Shown piece after piece: positions 24,597 through 34,298 of a DNA stretch of 34,301 nucleotides; position 1 is the stretch's first letter; every line of letters begins with the position of its first letter. The notes under the pieces were generated by a model that saw only the letters and a list, made by a program, of their open reading frames with translations, ran no database searches and had not been told where the DNA came from. A program made the position numbers and the translations under genes. Source of the stretch: Xanthoparmelia taractica (Eukaryota; Ascomycota; Lecanoromycetes; Lecanorales; Parmeliaceae); assembly GCA_033085395.1 (NCBI GenBank), contig JANQBS010000356.1, positions 1 to 34,301 on the forward strand. The letters are read 5' to 3'.

Positions 24597-24689
24597 CGTA
24601 TAAAACTCGCTAACGAAGCGGGTCGTAAATTCTAAATTGAAAATCCAACTTTACTTTTTGCCGATGAGGTCTACTATAGTACTACTATA

Positions 24690-24841
24690 TTTTATTTAAA
24701 CTATTAGTAAATTAATTAATTTTTAGATTTAAATTACATCAACTATCAACTATTAAATTCCTAATTGCACCGTTAACTACATTAATTAACTAACTCAACT
24801 ATTAATGGAATAGTTAGTTGGTTGCACTGTCGCTATCCCTA
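24690..24841 (-). repeat. Right TIR and subterminal repeats of nested element
   Basis: Ends ...CGCTATCCCTA directly before the duplicated octamer and carries the CATCAACTATCAACTATTAA and AGTTAGTTGGTTG words that mirror the left end. The 25-bp block at about 24641-24667 matches 8601-8625 in inverted orientation, but it is only about 175 bp from the right end against about 620 bp on the left. Confidence 0.7.
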
Positions 24842-24849
24842 CGCGTCCC
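24842..24849. repeat. Right 8-bp target-site duplication CGCGTCCC
   Basis: Exact copy of 7971-7978, directly outside the right TIR. Confidence 0.85.
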
Positions 24850-24979
24850 TTCACAATCAGATGCCATCCGCTCATATCTTAACCATCACTATGAGCAGGG
24901 AGGCATAAAAAAATCAAAGTAGCCATGGCGCATCAATGACTTCACAGATGTAGTTGTTACTCACTAGAGATGCGGAATA

Positions 24980-26010
24980 AAGGTCGTTTAGTGTACGTTT
25001 TAGAAAAAATCGCTGGAAAGAGCTCGAAGTGAGATAAGTACTTCGACAATAATATACGGTCGAGATAGCAGGTATAATATCGCTAGAGAAACTATAAAAT
25101 ATATCTGCTAATACGTAACGACGTTCTCGTTGAAATCCTTTTTATAAATAAATAATTCTTTCGCTTTATTAATCTTCTTTATTTAATTTATATAAATATA
25201 ATAAATAAATCTAAAACTTATCTTCTTTTCATTAATATATAGAAGATACGCTACACGAAAGATACTCTATATAATCTCTCAGATACAAAACGTCACAATA
25301 ATATATAAGAGAATAAGCGCGACTAGACGCCTTATAGTCTTCTCCGTTTGAGTTAGGAAAATTAGATTTTAGTCGAATATATAAATATTATTATAGAACA
25401 CAATCACGAAAAAGCACACTATAGCGTCGATAATATTATTAAACTATAGAATACTATTATTTAGTATATCTAATATAAGTCTCTTATGAGAATTAATATA
25501 AAAGTAAAGAAACGATTATATATTTAGAGTTTATAAAACGCGATCGTCTTAGATAAAGTTTAAGAAGATTTAATAATATAGTTCGAAAGCTATAGAATCG
25601 GCCTTAAGTAGTATTTCTACGATACTCGCTTAGATATTAAGAACTATAGACGCGATAACGTCGAGAGGCTTCTTAAGTCACTATGTATAGATAGTTTATA
25701 TACATTATACGTAGCTAATTATTACGAGTTTTAGTATTATTAGTAAAAGATCTTTAGTTAAACGATCGAAGTACTATATTACGAATTAGTCGATTTATAA
25801 ATACACTAAAGCTTTAGCAAGTAAATTAATCTTACTCTTATTCGAGATTTTCTTCGAGGTAATTTCTAGGAAAATTAAATAGTCTTAATATAATAGATAA
25901 ATAAGATATAGATTATAAATAGAAAACGACGCGCTTTCACGTGCTTATAGAATAAATTTATTAATATTCGTATAGAAGCTGCGACGTAAAGTTTATTCGA
26001 AGTAATCTAT
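24980..26010 (+). pseudogene. RIP-degraded FAR1/MULE-like transposase relic
   Basis: A separate AT-rich, CA/TG-depleted island. One plus-strand frame from about 25380 to 25890 (about 170 codons) reads through if TAA/TAG are taken as former Gln codons, and starts with IIIEHNHEKAH. The EHNHE motif after an Arg/Lys-rich, formerly Cys-containing stretch is what FAR1-type zinc-finger regions of Mutator-like transposases look like. Later segments include YRRDNVERLLKSLCID and LIRDFLRGNF. The DDE core is not recognised, and no TIRs or target duplication were found at its edges, so this may be a fragment. Confidence 0.4.
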
Positions 26011-26721
26011 CCCTCTTATAGTGTTGAGTGCACGCTTTGCATTGGCTCGTTGTCCTGCGACCAAGATAAAGACGAACTCGGACCTAAGTATAATTAGTAT
26101 TATTTAGCGAATTTTCCTTAGGATAGATCTTTATAGATTCTCTGTTGAAGCAGGAACGTTGAGATGAAGGCTCGTCTATGTGCACAAGAAGATCGTTAAG
26201 AAGCAGCTCAAAATAATATCAAAAGTCCCGCGGTTCTTTGGCTGATCTTCCCAGCCATGGAGGATTGAAGTAGAATTTTAACATCTTCCAAGCTCCGGAC
26301 CGTACGGAAATTAAGAATAAATGAACTTCGTTGTAGGAATATGGTCTGAAGAAATGATATATAGATGAAATGAGACTATGACAGTGCGCGAATAGTGTGG
26401 AGATCATTTTCAGCCTCATGCGTGCGCCGCAGCCACAGGCAGTGCTGATAGTATAAATAGTAGAAGTTCAGCAACTTTTCAAAAGAAGAGAGCATTAATT
26501 TTAGACAATACCAGGCGTTAGTATCGCAGCTAGGACTCTGAAACGAGCTTCTAAAATAACAATATTGTGGACAGCTTTTGGATCACTCGTGGTACTGTAG
26601 TACGGAGGTCGGCATCGAATATCCTGGACAGCGCTAGTACTAGCCCTAGCCCTAAGGTACTATCGACAGGGCAGCTCTACCTTACCTTAGGTAGTCCGTG
26701 AGCAACAACATTAGATGGGCT
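26011..26721. other. Intergenic, normal composition
   Basis: No gene is supported. The minus-strand frame at 26219-26419 has no coding character. The segment just downstream of the minus-strand gene contains CTACCTTACCTTAGGTAG (about 26677-26694) and CTAGCCCTAGCCCTAAGG (about 26640-26657), short word repeats of a kind often seen between ascomycete genes. Confidence 0.5.
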
Positions 26722-27516
26722 TTAAAACGTCTTCCTCATCTGTCGCTCGATCTCATCGTTGAAACCCTCATCTCTCATCATATTCTCCCACGCTCGATGT
26801 TCTTCTTCATCGTTCAACTCACCCTTCTTGACCACCTCCCTCCAGAAACGCCGTCCCTCAACGTCTGTTTTCTCCATGACCGTGAACTCCCGTGGACCTT
26901 CAATCAGGTCAATGTCATGGTAATATTCATCTTCGCTTTCGTCCCGCAATTTCCGTCGGATATCAGCCTGGGTATCCTGTGGCCATCCCAGAGCAAGCTC
27001 TTCCATCGTCGGCTCACATCCGTGAAAGGTGATCCACACGCGCCGTGAGCGATGTCCCTTGTCACGGTGCTGCGTGAGAATGGCTTTGAGGCTTTCCCAG
27101 CGCGCATTCTTGCCTTTCCGTTTCACCTCGATATCGTGTACTACGGGAAAACGGTCATCCCATAGAGGTTCCTCCTCAAAGATCTCGTCTGGAGTATCCT
27201 CCTTCTCTGGAGTCTCCTTCCCTCCACTTTCCCTCATATTCTGTATGGAGATCAGTCGAATGTTTTGCGGGTTTTGTTTATGCATAGTCATGGCTGAGTA
27301 CAGATGTTGAGCATTATGTAATATACCGAGGCTTTTGGTTTTTGTATTGTCGAATTGTCGAAGGCGTGATTGCTCTCGCAGCACAGCATGTGAGTACCTG
27401 GCGGAGACCGTGTATGACCCACTGCCATTAACACGAATCAGAGAGTATGTCGTATGACTGCTGCTTAGCATTCCAAGGAGGCATGACCGGCGTCTGAGAA
27501 AGTGTTGAACAGACAT
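26722..27516 (-). CDS. Uncharacterised protein, 264 aa, possible mitochondrial targeting
   Basis: Uninterrupted frame in normal-composition DNA, starting ATG at 27516 with A at -3. The first 47 residues contain several Arg and many Ser/Thr but no acidic residue (MSVQHFLRRRSCLLGMLSSS), as in a mitochondrial presequence. The rest is hydrophilic: an acidic patch near residues 98-116 (KETPEKEDTPDEIFEEE), a W/F-containing stretch with RRVWITFHGCEPTMEELALG, and a charged C-terminus. No known domain is evident. An internal Met near residue 76 could be an alternative start if the N-terminus is not used. It is divergently arranged with the 27854 gene and they share a 337-bp promoter region. No intron is needed. 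Confidence 0.65.
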   Translation of the reverse strand: MSVQHFLRRRSCLLGMLSSSHTTYSLIRVNGSGSYTVSARYSHAVLREQSRLRQFDNTKTKSLGILHNAQHLYSAMTMHKQNPQNIRLISIQNMRESGGKETPEKEDTPDEIFEEEPLWDDRFPVVHDIEVKRKGKNARWESLKAILTQHRDKGHRSRRVWITFHGCEPTMEELALGWPQDTQADIRRKLRDESEDEYYHDIDLIEGPREFTVMEKTDVEGRRFWREVVKKGELNDEEEHRAWENMMRDEGFNDEIERQMRKTF

Positions 27517-27853
27517 TTGAATCCAGCTTCCGTCAGGGCGGCCTATGATAGAAAGGTCCTAAGGGGAGTTTAAAGGAAGAGGAATGAAGATGGAGGTGTC
27601 AACGGCTTGAAAATATCGCCGTTGCCCGGACTACGCCAAGCTCCGGTTAGGCAACTGAGACAGCGTCGGTCATTCACGTGATATATGATTGTGTTATTGA
27701 AATGACTCCACATGACTACTTAACTTCGCCTTCCTTAACATTTCATCTTCTATTCACCAACGAATTATCGATACGCACAACTCTGCATCCAGAATTCAAA
27801 TTTAGCAAGATACCCATCATCTCACTCTCCACAAAGAAACCCCAGCATTCACC
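27517..27853. promoter_or_regulatory. Shared divergent promoter region
   Basis: 337 bp separating two divergent start codons. The half nearer the plus-strand gene is C/A- and CT-rich with CATCATCTCACTCTCCACAA just before the ATG, typical of transcribed fungal leaders. No TATA or defined activator site can be assigned. Confidence 0.45.
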
Positions 27854-28087
27854 ATGAATGAATCACGCCCGCAGGGATTTGGTCTCCGAGCGCTCGTCAT
27901 CATCGAACATGAATTCAGCGAATACAAATCCTCCGATCGCTCCAGGGATACTCCGGTCTACCGCATCATCAGCCAGGATGGACCGTATCTATACTACGAG
28001 CTTCAGAATGTGTGGACGTTGGAACGGAACCGTTGGTATGAGCAGCACGAGCTGATTCTGTTGGATGATATCCTGGCAAGGTATTAA
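27854..28087 (+). CDS. Small uncharacterised protein, 77 aa
   Basis: Starts at ATG 27854 in a strong fungal context (CACCATGA) preceded by a CT/CA-rich leader, and ends TAA at 28087. The peptide is soluble, with alternating aromatic and charged residues (VYRIISQDGPYLYYELQNVW, then ERNRWYEQHELILLDD). Conserved-looking YRI, YYEL and W residues suggest a small folded domain, possibly SH3- or chromo-like in pattern, though I cannot name it. The leader and start context are the main reasons to believe the gene. A longer spliced form cannot be excluded. It is divergent from the 26722-27516 gene. Confidence 0.6.
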   Translation: MNESRPQGFGLRALVIIEHEFSEYKSSDRSRDTPVYRIISQDGPYLYYELQNVWTLERNRWYEQHELILLDDILARY

Positions 28088-28963
28088 GGATGGAGGAGGC
28101 CCAGTCAGTGGGGAAGAGGGACTGGGACGCAAAGACAGGTGGCGGTGGTCGTGGTTGTGATGGCGATGATGATATTGGCAAAGCTTCTAGACACAATGAG
28201 ACACTGCCTGAAGGTAAAAATGTGTTAAGGAGATACTCGCGTCTTGCGATGTCCCACCCTTTGCATTCCGACAATCACATAGCTTCATACATCAAATTCA
28301 CATGAACCAACAACTATGACTCGAGAAAGGGGCGGTTAGCAGAGGATCATGAGTTTGCATGGGCGTTGAGATTGCGTCATCCATTCACATGATAAGCCCT
28401 TGTGCTGACGGCTAACGAGTCTTTCGTGACTTACCGCCACGCAGTTCTAGATTCAGCGGAGCTCTGAAGAGCGCTGTCCCTGCTTTTGCGACTTGTTCGA
28501 GGCATGATCTATCATCTGATATCCGATTTTACACATACTAGCCATCGCGTCCGGCTCATTGTGCCCTTAGTACACACTCACAGCGTCTCTGAGGCGCTCA
28601 CGAACAGGGCTTGATGAGACGCATTCTAGCTTGCTAGTCATGCTTCTCACGTTTCCATTTCAAACTTGACAGTCTCGCTGGTCCAGAAGGAACACTCGGC
28701 CTCTATTTTACCGCAACTCATCGCAAAGCACTGTGGTAGTCCCGTCCCAGCCTTGAGCTCAACAGCCGAAGCGCGGCGCTTCTGCAAGGTCCCACTCCTG
28801 CCGCAGGTGGTTTCATGCAGTTACAGCACATGCGCATTTTGGCGCATTCCGGGTCTCCGTTTTATGCTGCAAATATTCTCCTTCCTATGCAGCTTGAAGT
28901 TTTGCATGAAATACTACCATTCATCGTCTCGAACCGCTCGCTTGGAGCTCCAAATTTTATGCA
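28088..28963. other. Intergenic, no gene recognised
   Basis: Normal composition. Several overlapping frames occur, but none starts with a plausible ATG context or has protein-like composition. The last part is upstream of the secreted-protein gene and should contain its promoter. Confidence 0.5.
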
Positions 28964-29552
28964 ATGGGACTTGGAACATTCTTCTCTTCTGCTCTTCTTT
29001 TTTCTTCCTGTACCGTCATTCTTTCTGCAGCATCTCCCGCACCTCACCTCCAACAACTCCTACCCTAATTCAACTCAGCACAGGCGACAACATCACTAGC
29101 CCTAACGACATCACCCTCCCAAAACCACTCAAGTGAGCCCCTTTTGCAATATCCTTGCATAACAAATATTCAAAACCCATCATTACAGCGCTCTCCCCCC
29201 CGACCTCGTAGAAGTCCACGTCCCGAGCTCAAACCAGACACTCCACTATTCTCGCCATCTCGCCCACACCGATATCCTGTCCTACCTGCTGCAAGCTACG
29301 ACAGCTATTATCCGTGAGCTCAATAATAGCGGCCGTCAGAAATTAATAGGTAACAATAAACTCCAAATCTCTTCGAATGCTGTGTATTTAATATTGCATC
29401 CGGGCGATCAGATAACGTGGGGGATATGGGGGACTACGTTGAGGGGGCTGGCGGATTTTGTGGAGAGGTGGGAGGCTGTGAATTTGGATTTTGAGGTTAG
29501 GGAGTTGGGTGTTGTTGGGCTGGTGGGGAGTAGGTTGTTGGTTTATATCTAG
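28964..29552 (+). pseudogene. Small secreted protein gene with one intron, broken by a frame change
   Basis: ATG at 28964 opens a classic signal peptide (MGLGTFFSSALLFSSCTVIL, then SAASPAP) but this frame stops after 34 codons. The next frame from about 29040 runs TLIQLSTGDNITSPNDITLP, crosses a good intron (29133-29188, 56 bp, GTGAGC...ACAG) and continues for 121 codons to TAG at 29550-29552. The C-terminal part has ITWGIWGTTLRGLADFVE and ends VVGLVGSRLLVYI. This resembles a widespread ascomycete family of secreted, uncharacterised proteins that share a TLRGL..F...(12-15)...F.V.....G..G motif near the C-terminus. The frame change in exon 1 must be a real 1-2 bp indel, an assembly error or an unrecognised intron. 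Exon 2 is undamaged, so decay would be recent. Function unknown. Confidence 0.6.
29133..29188 (+). other. Predicted intron, 56 bp
   Basis: Donor GTGAGC, acceptor TTACAG. Splicing here joins an AA to C in phase and gives ...PKPLNALPPDLVEVHV, keeping the frame open to the stop codon. The length is typical of filamentous ascomycetes. Confidence 0.75.
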
Positions 29553-30786
29553 GGTGGTGGTTTTGAGTATGATATTGTTTTGTGTTCAAGTGTCGAGGTT
29601 TCTTTTACTCTGATGAGATGTGAGAGGGGTAACTTGGGAATTCGACGAGGCACTTTTGTAAGATACCTTGGGCAAGACCGCACTTTGGTGGGTAGCACTC
29701 TTAGCCGTACTCCGCTGTGGAGTTTTCATCTATTTAGGTGTATTTCAGATAAGCCCCTTGTCATTTTGCTTATGGATGATGCAATGCCTCCCGGACACCC
29801 CTGAAAACCAATACTACAGGCACATACGTTTGCGGCATCTTCAATGCAGGTCATGGTTTGAACGAGGATTGAGTTTTGTATCCAGTATTCAAGGAAATAC
29901 CGTATATACTCCCGGGCAAGGACCTACCTTTAAAGCTTGGAAAGGCCATTAAGTTGCCCTAGAAAGTGAAGCCTTGGCCGTCCGGTCTGGTTAGACGCTT
30001 GATGCTGGGTTTGAATTTCCTCTCTATAATAATAGACTCATCGTGGATCCACGAGATATCGCCTAGATGAGGTGGATTACAGGTTGAAAAATCCTCTAGA
30101 GGCTTCTGAGGTCGTTCCAGGCAGTCGGCTTACGATGATGTCTTACTCATCAATGTCCCTTTCCATCTTTTGTCCTTAAGACGAAGTGGAGACGTCGGTA
30201 GAAGTATCGGTCATAAATATAGCAAGATAATGGTCTTCACCTAAGAACAGCATCAATATTAATCTCGACGTTGCCGTAAAGTTCATAAAGCTACCTAATC
30301 GAACTTCGCGACCTTACATCCCGTATCTTACGCAGATACCTGCAAGTTCCACGGCATCCTCCCACAATCTTCCCTAGAGAGTCGAATCCGACAGGCCGAT
30401 AGTTATGACTGTAAAAACACATCGATGATCCGCTAGCGTCAAAGTGAGCAGCGTCAACTCATATATATAGCTCACATAGCACTCACGCGACTTAAGTCTT
30501 TAGAGTAAATACACCTTCGCATCAAGATCGCTTCTCAGATCAAACACCCTTTTCACGTCCGAATCCGCTGACATAATCTAAGATCCATTTGCAGAACGCT
30601 TCTGCGTTCGATCGCATTATCCCGTAACACATACCCGTAGATAGTTCCTCGCCGGTGAGAACCCAGAGTTCGAGAAACCCATCATCGTCTCACTCGTGTC
30701 AGACAGCGCACGTATCAATGTAGTGCAGTTGCTCACTGATTTTCTTAGCTACCCCGCCCCGCGGTCGCGCCTGGTTCCTCATGCAA
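29553..30786. other. Unique DNA, no gene recognised
   Basis: Normal composition at first, mildly AT-biased later. Short frames at 29580-29804 and 29668-29952 lack convincing starts and look random. No repeats or RNA genes seen. Confidence 0.5.
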
Positions 30787-32960
30787 TTTTCTATCTATTT
30801 TAATAATATCGGTACTACGATCTTAGCGATATTCTTTTTACGTAGATACTTATTTAGAGGCGATAGGGACGTAGACATTAAGTATATATCTCGTATAAGG
30901 AATATTCGAGTAATAGATATTTTGAAATCGTTATAGTGTATAGCTTAAGTTATACTTAACGATGTTATTCTTCTAAAATAGAGTGTGATTCTAAGAGTAT
31001 TTTTTTTATAGATATTATAAATAAAATCTAAGTTGAAATAAAATTATTAGATAAATAGATTCTTATTTAATCTAAGCTTAATTAAAAATTTTTAAAGCTT
31101 TAATAAGATCTCTCGAAATTTATTAACGTACTCGCTAAGTTTATCGTTATATTAATTTAATATTATATTCTTAAGTTATATAAACGTATTATTAAGATAC
31201 TTAAAGTCTTTAGATAAATATAGCTCGACTAATCTTTTCTATATTTTCTAGATATTATTTATATCTTCGACTTTAATATAGTTATTATTAATTATTAAGA
31301 GGCGTAAAATTGTATAAATGAGATTATAGTCTTATTTTTAGACTTCGAGTTTCTCTTCGATATCGAGATCTTAAGATTAAGTTTTATAATTCTTTTAAGT
31401 TTATTTAAAGAGATCGAAGACTTTAAGAATATTTATAAGCTTCGTAGCGATTATATTTAATATAATAGCGATTATAATAGAGTAGCTTCGTAGAACGTCT
31501 TATAGAGTAAATTAATTAATATCTAAGATAATTTAAATAATTATAAAGAGTCTTTATAAAGATCTAATAAAATATTTTAATTAATTTTAAAACGTTCGTT
31601 TACTTTAAATAAAGTACTTAGAAGTAATATTATTCTCTAAAATTTTAAGGAACTTTAGAAACTAATTAATTTAATTATTAAATCGTATTTATCGACTAAT
31701 ATAATCGACGAATACGTTATATTTTAAATATATACGTTTATTAGATTATTTTAATAAGCTCGAGAGTTAAGTTTTCTAATTATTTATAATAGATTATTAA
31801 TTTAAATATAACTTAATTTCTATAATTCGTATAGTCGATAAAACTAGTATTCTAGCGAAAGCTAAGACTTATTTAGAATCAAAGCTTATCGCTAATAGTT
31901 ATATAGTATATTTAAAGTATCGAGACGTAGTTATCTAGTCGATGTAATATTATATTAAATATCTCTAAATCTTTAAGAATCTTAATAGAGATTTTTCACA
32001 CTATAGTAATATATCTATATCGAATACCCTCGTCGAAAAGATAAGTAACTCTATAAGATAGAATAATTTGTAGAGAGAAAGGTGTAAGAATACGTTTATA
32101 TAATAAGTATTAAGTTACTAAACGAGGTTTAAAGTCTCGAGCTTATAATCTATTAAAAAGATAGATAGTAGAACACTTAATTTTCTTGCTACATAGATCT
32201 ATGTGACTCGATATGATAATGCCAAGACTATACTAGACGAGATCCGAGTAGGTAGAGTGAAAACGAACTTGGTTATTTCGATAAATAGTTAAATAATTCT
32301 CTCACGACTAGATCGCCAATAATATCGACCGTAAAGTAGCTAATTTAGTTCACTATATCGATAATTATTTCATAACTTTTATCTCTAGAGTCTTCTAGTA
32401 GTATACGAAGTCTACGAATAAATAAGTTCGTAAAAGACTCTATCGTAGACTATTAACTTCTAAGGAATTTTTCGGAAAATAAAGTACTTAGCAACTTTCT
32501 TTTTCGTGCGTGAATAGTATAATCGTTCGCAGTAATAATACTCTAAGATTTTTGATTCGGGGCTATGAATAGCTTAGTACAATAAATATAAGCGATATGC
32601 TTTTCGAGCTATATATCTATATACTAGATCTTATTTTTAGTCACATTTAAATAATCTAATCGATAGTTATTTATATTTTACTAGACTTCTTCTTTTATAA
32701 AGAATAATTCATTTGAATCTATTCGAATAACGTCTTCGTATTATTTATATATTCTCTACTAATCTTTAATTAGTCGTCTCTTAATAAGAGATATAATATA
32801 AGATATCTAAGTTATCGCTCATGTCTTAGATTCTCGGAATTTAAATAGAGAATAGAAGTAGATATTGCGCAGTACGATGCTAGCGAGATACTAAAGTAAG
32901 ATAAATTAGTGCCTTTAACGATTAATAAGGCCACGAACGATAATTTGCTCTATTAGCGAC
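30787..32960. other. RIP-degraded AT-rich island, retrotransposon-derived
   Basis: Composition switches sharply at about 30787 and again near 32940. The interior is CA/TG-depleted. A Copia-type gag relic is readable on the minus strand (30.98-31.46 kb). The remainder (31.5-32.94 kb) is unassigned; I could not recognise pol domains or LTRs, so only a fragment may be present or several repeats may be merged. Confidence 0.6.
30980..31460 (-). pseudogene. Copia-type gag (UBN2-like) relic, RIP-degraded
   Basis: The minus strand from about 31278 to 31030 reads in one frame as YIKVEDINNI(stop)KI, KRLVELYLSKDFKYLNNTFI, then LKNIILN(stop)YNDKLSEYV and NKFREILLKL. Stops fall where Trp or Gln is expected. 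The order W..L...Y......K..YL...F..LK......(S)EYV..FR.....L is the core of Copia-type Gag proteins, which form the particle of Ty1/copia retrotransposons. Downstream on the minus strand only about 200 bp of RIP DNA remain before the island ends, so the pol part is missing here. Confidence 0.6.
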
Positions 32961-33960
32961 AAGGCCGCAAGAGTGACAAGAACTTGCATAATAGCGCTGC
33001 CCGCCATGTTCCTCAGGGGAAAAAGCTCAAAGGTTAGGCCTTAGCATTAATTTCCCAATATGTCTGAAGTGTTGCAGAGCTTGGAAGCAAGAGACAAGAG
33101 GCAAAGGAGAGAGAAGAGTGCATGGGAGTTGCTTTCAAAAGGCGTCCTGCAGGTGACTGCGTTAGTCAATCAGGCTACTGGTAAAGTACGTCATTTAAGG
33201 TAATCTATCTTAGTAGTCGGCTCGGAGATTCCCAATTTCAATTGTCTCACAACGCTGAAAATAGATGGTGTGGGGCGATCGTCGTGCCGGCCTCGTGGAC
33301 GCGTTGACCAGACCAGCGATCAGCGTGCAAGACGGCGAAGAGCTGCTCTACCTTACTCAGAAAAGATGATATGGTTGCGATGACTTTCAGCGAAAGGGTC
33401 ACGGTCCGCTGGTTCTCGCTCCCGTGTTTCTGCGCTAGGTACCTTACCTTATCTTACCCTACCTTAACCTAAATGATGAGGCAAGGTGCATAGTATACTA
33501 AAATAATAATAATTTTTTCCCAGTCACATTTATATTTTCCTATCTCCAGCTACCAAGTCACCTGCATCGATCCCGCGCTCATCCGTAGGAAGACGGAAGC
33601 TTTGGATTGCCACCTATCATATCTCATCGATCAGGGTTTACCGTCGCAGCTTTAGGAATCTCTGGCTGACACTGACAGCTGCAGTCATGCGTTCATGCAC
33701 ATGATCCCGAAACCTTGCGGTTTTAATCTAATGTTTTTTTAGTGATGTTGTATTCACCCCAACCTGCTTCATTTGCTTAAATAGCAGCTTCTAGCGTCAT
33801 TTTCAAACTATAACCCCTATCCCCTCCTCCCAATGCCAGAGGAGGAGTGGTTTCCCAATATGCATAGGTCGAAGCGATGTATGAAATCCAAAGACACGGC
33901 GTAGTCCTTCGCTGACTAGAAAATAATAAATCTATATCAACGACTTCTCGCAACAGTGAG
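32961..33960. other. Unique DNA, no gene recognised
   Basis: Normal composition. Contains a cluster of ACCTTA words (GGTACCTTACCTTATCTTAC, followed by CCTACCTTAACCT, about 33437-33471). No coding frame with a plausible start was found on either strand. Nothing else is supported. Confidence 0.5.
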
Positions 33961-34193
33961 ACTGTGGGTTAGTAGGTCTTATAGCTATGGCATTGTTTTA
34001 TGCTATTTCACTAGATACGTATAGCGGAAGATACGTATCTACTGCGAGTCTTATTTATATAGATCTTCTATTAGTCATTAGCTTCTTATTCGAATTTATC
34101 GCTTTTAGAGCTATAGAAGTTCTTTATAGCTATTTCTTAGTAATATTATCTAAAGCTATATATATATTAGTCTTTATTCTCTTATCTTATCTT
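33961..34193. other. AT-rich subterminal stretch before the right outer TIR
   Basis: CA/TG-poor like the island inside the left TIR. It contains an inverted pair AGATACGTAT/ATACGTATCT (about 34013-34042). Apart from the TIR it shows no clear match to the left subterminal DNA. Confidence 0.45.
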
Positions 34194-34298
34194 TACGGGT
34201 CGGAAAGGTGTGGTATATTTGATAATATGGGACTAGTTTTTCGAATACCATATCGAAAGGTATGGGATATCCCATACTCCCATTGGGTTTTTAATAAA
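34194..34298 (-). repeat. Right outer terminal inverted repeat (105 bp)
   Basis: Inverted partner of the repeat at 1-105. This copy contains a perfect 18-bp palindrome (GTATGGGATATCCCATAC, 34260-34277) that is interrupted by two transitions in the left copy, so the right copy is probably closer to the original. Three extra bases (TAT) follow the repeat at the window end. They may be the start of a target duplication, but without the left flank this cannot be tested. Confidence 0.93.

Larger units (their letters stand above)
7979..24841. mobile_element. Nested 16.9-kb RIP-inactivated Plavaka/KDZ-type DNA transposon
   Basis: The left end begins CAGGGTTGGCGATAGT and the right end, read inward on the minus strand, begins TAGGGATAGCGACAGT, an imperfect TIR, flanked by the exact 8-bp duplication CGCGTCCC. 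Subterminal zones on both sides repeat AGTTGG/CAACTA words, and a 25-bp inverted match (ATCGGCAAAAAGTAAA...) lies at 8601 and about 24665. Inside, nearly all CA/TG dinucleotides are lost, while both flanks are normal. Coding relics include a Plavaka-type transposase (plus strand) and a TET/JBP-like dioxygenase (minus strand). The TIR and 8-bp duplication alone would also fit hAT; the transposase relic argues for Plavaka/KDZ. The size partly reflects at least one later insertion (16257-17441). Confidence 0.8.

Noticed and set aside
7979..24841. Classification as a plain hAT transposon
   Set aside because: 8-bp TSD and CA/TAGGG ends would fit, but the only transposase readable inside is Plavaka/KDZ-type; no hAT dimerisation motif was found. 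Kept open as an alternative.
27029..27310. Plus-strand frames opposite the 26722-27516 gene
   Set aside because: Antisense shadows; Cys/Ser-rich translation typical of a reversed coding strand.
29668..29952. 94-codon frame with hydrophobic start
   Set aside because: Begins with a non-ATG codon and overlaps another random frame; no leader or coding character.
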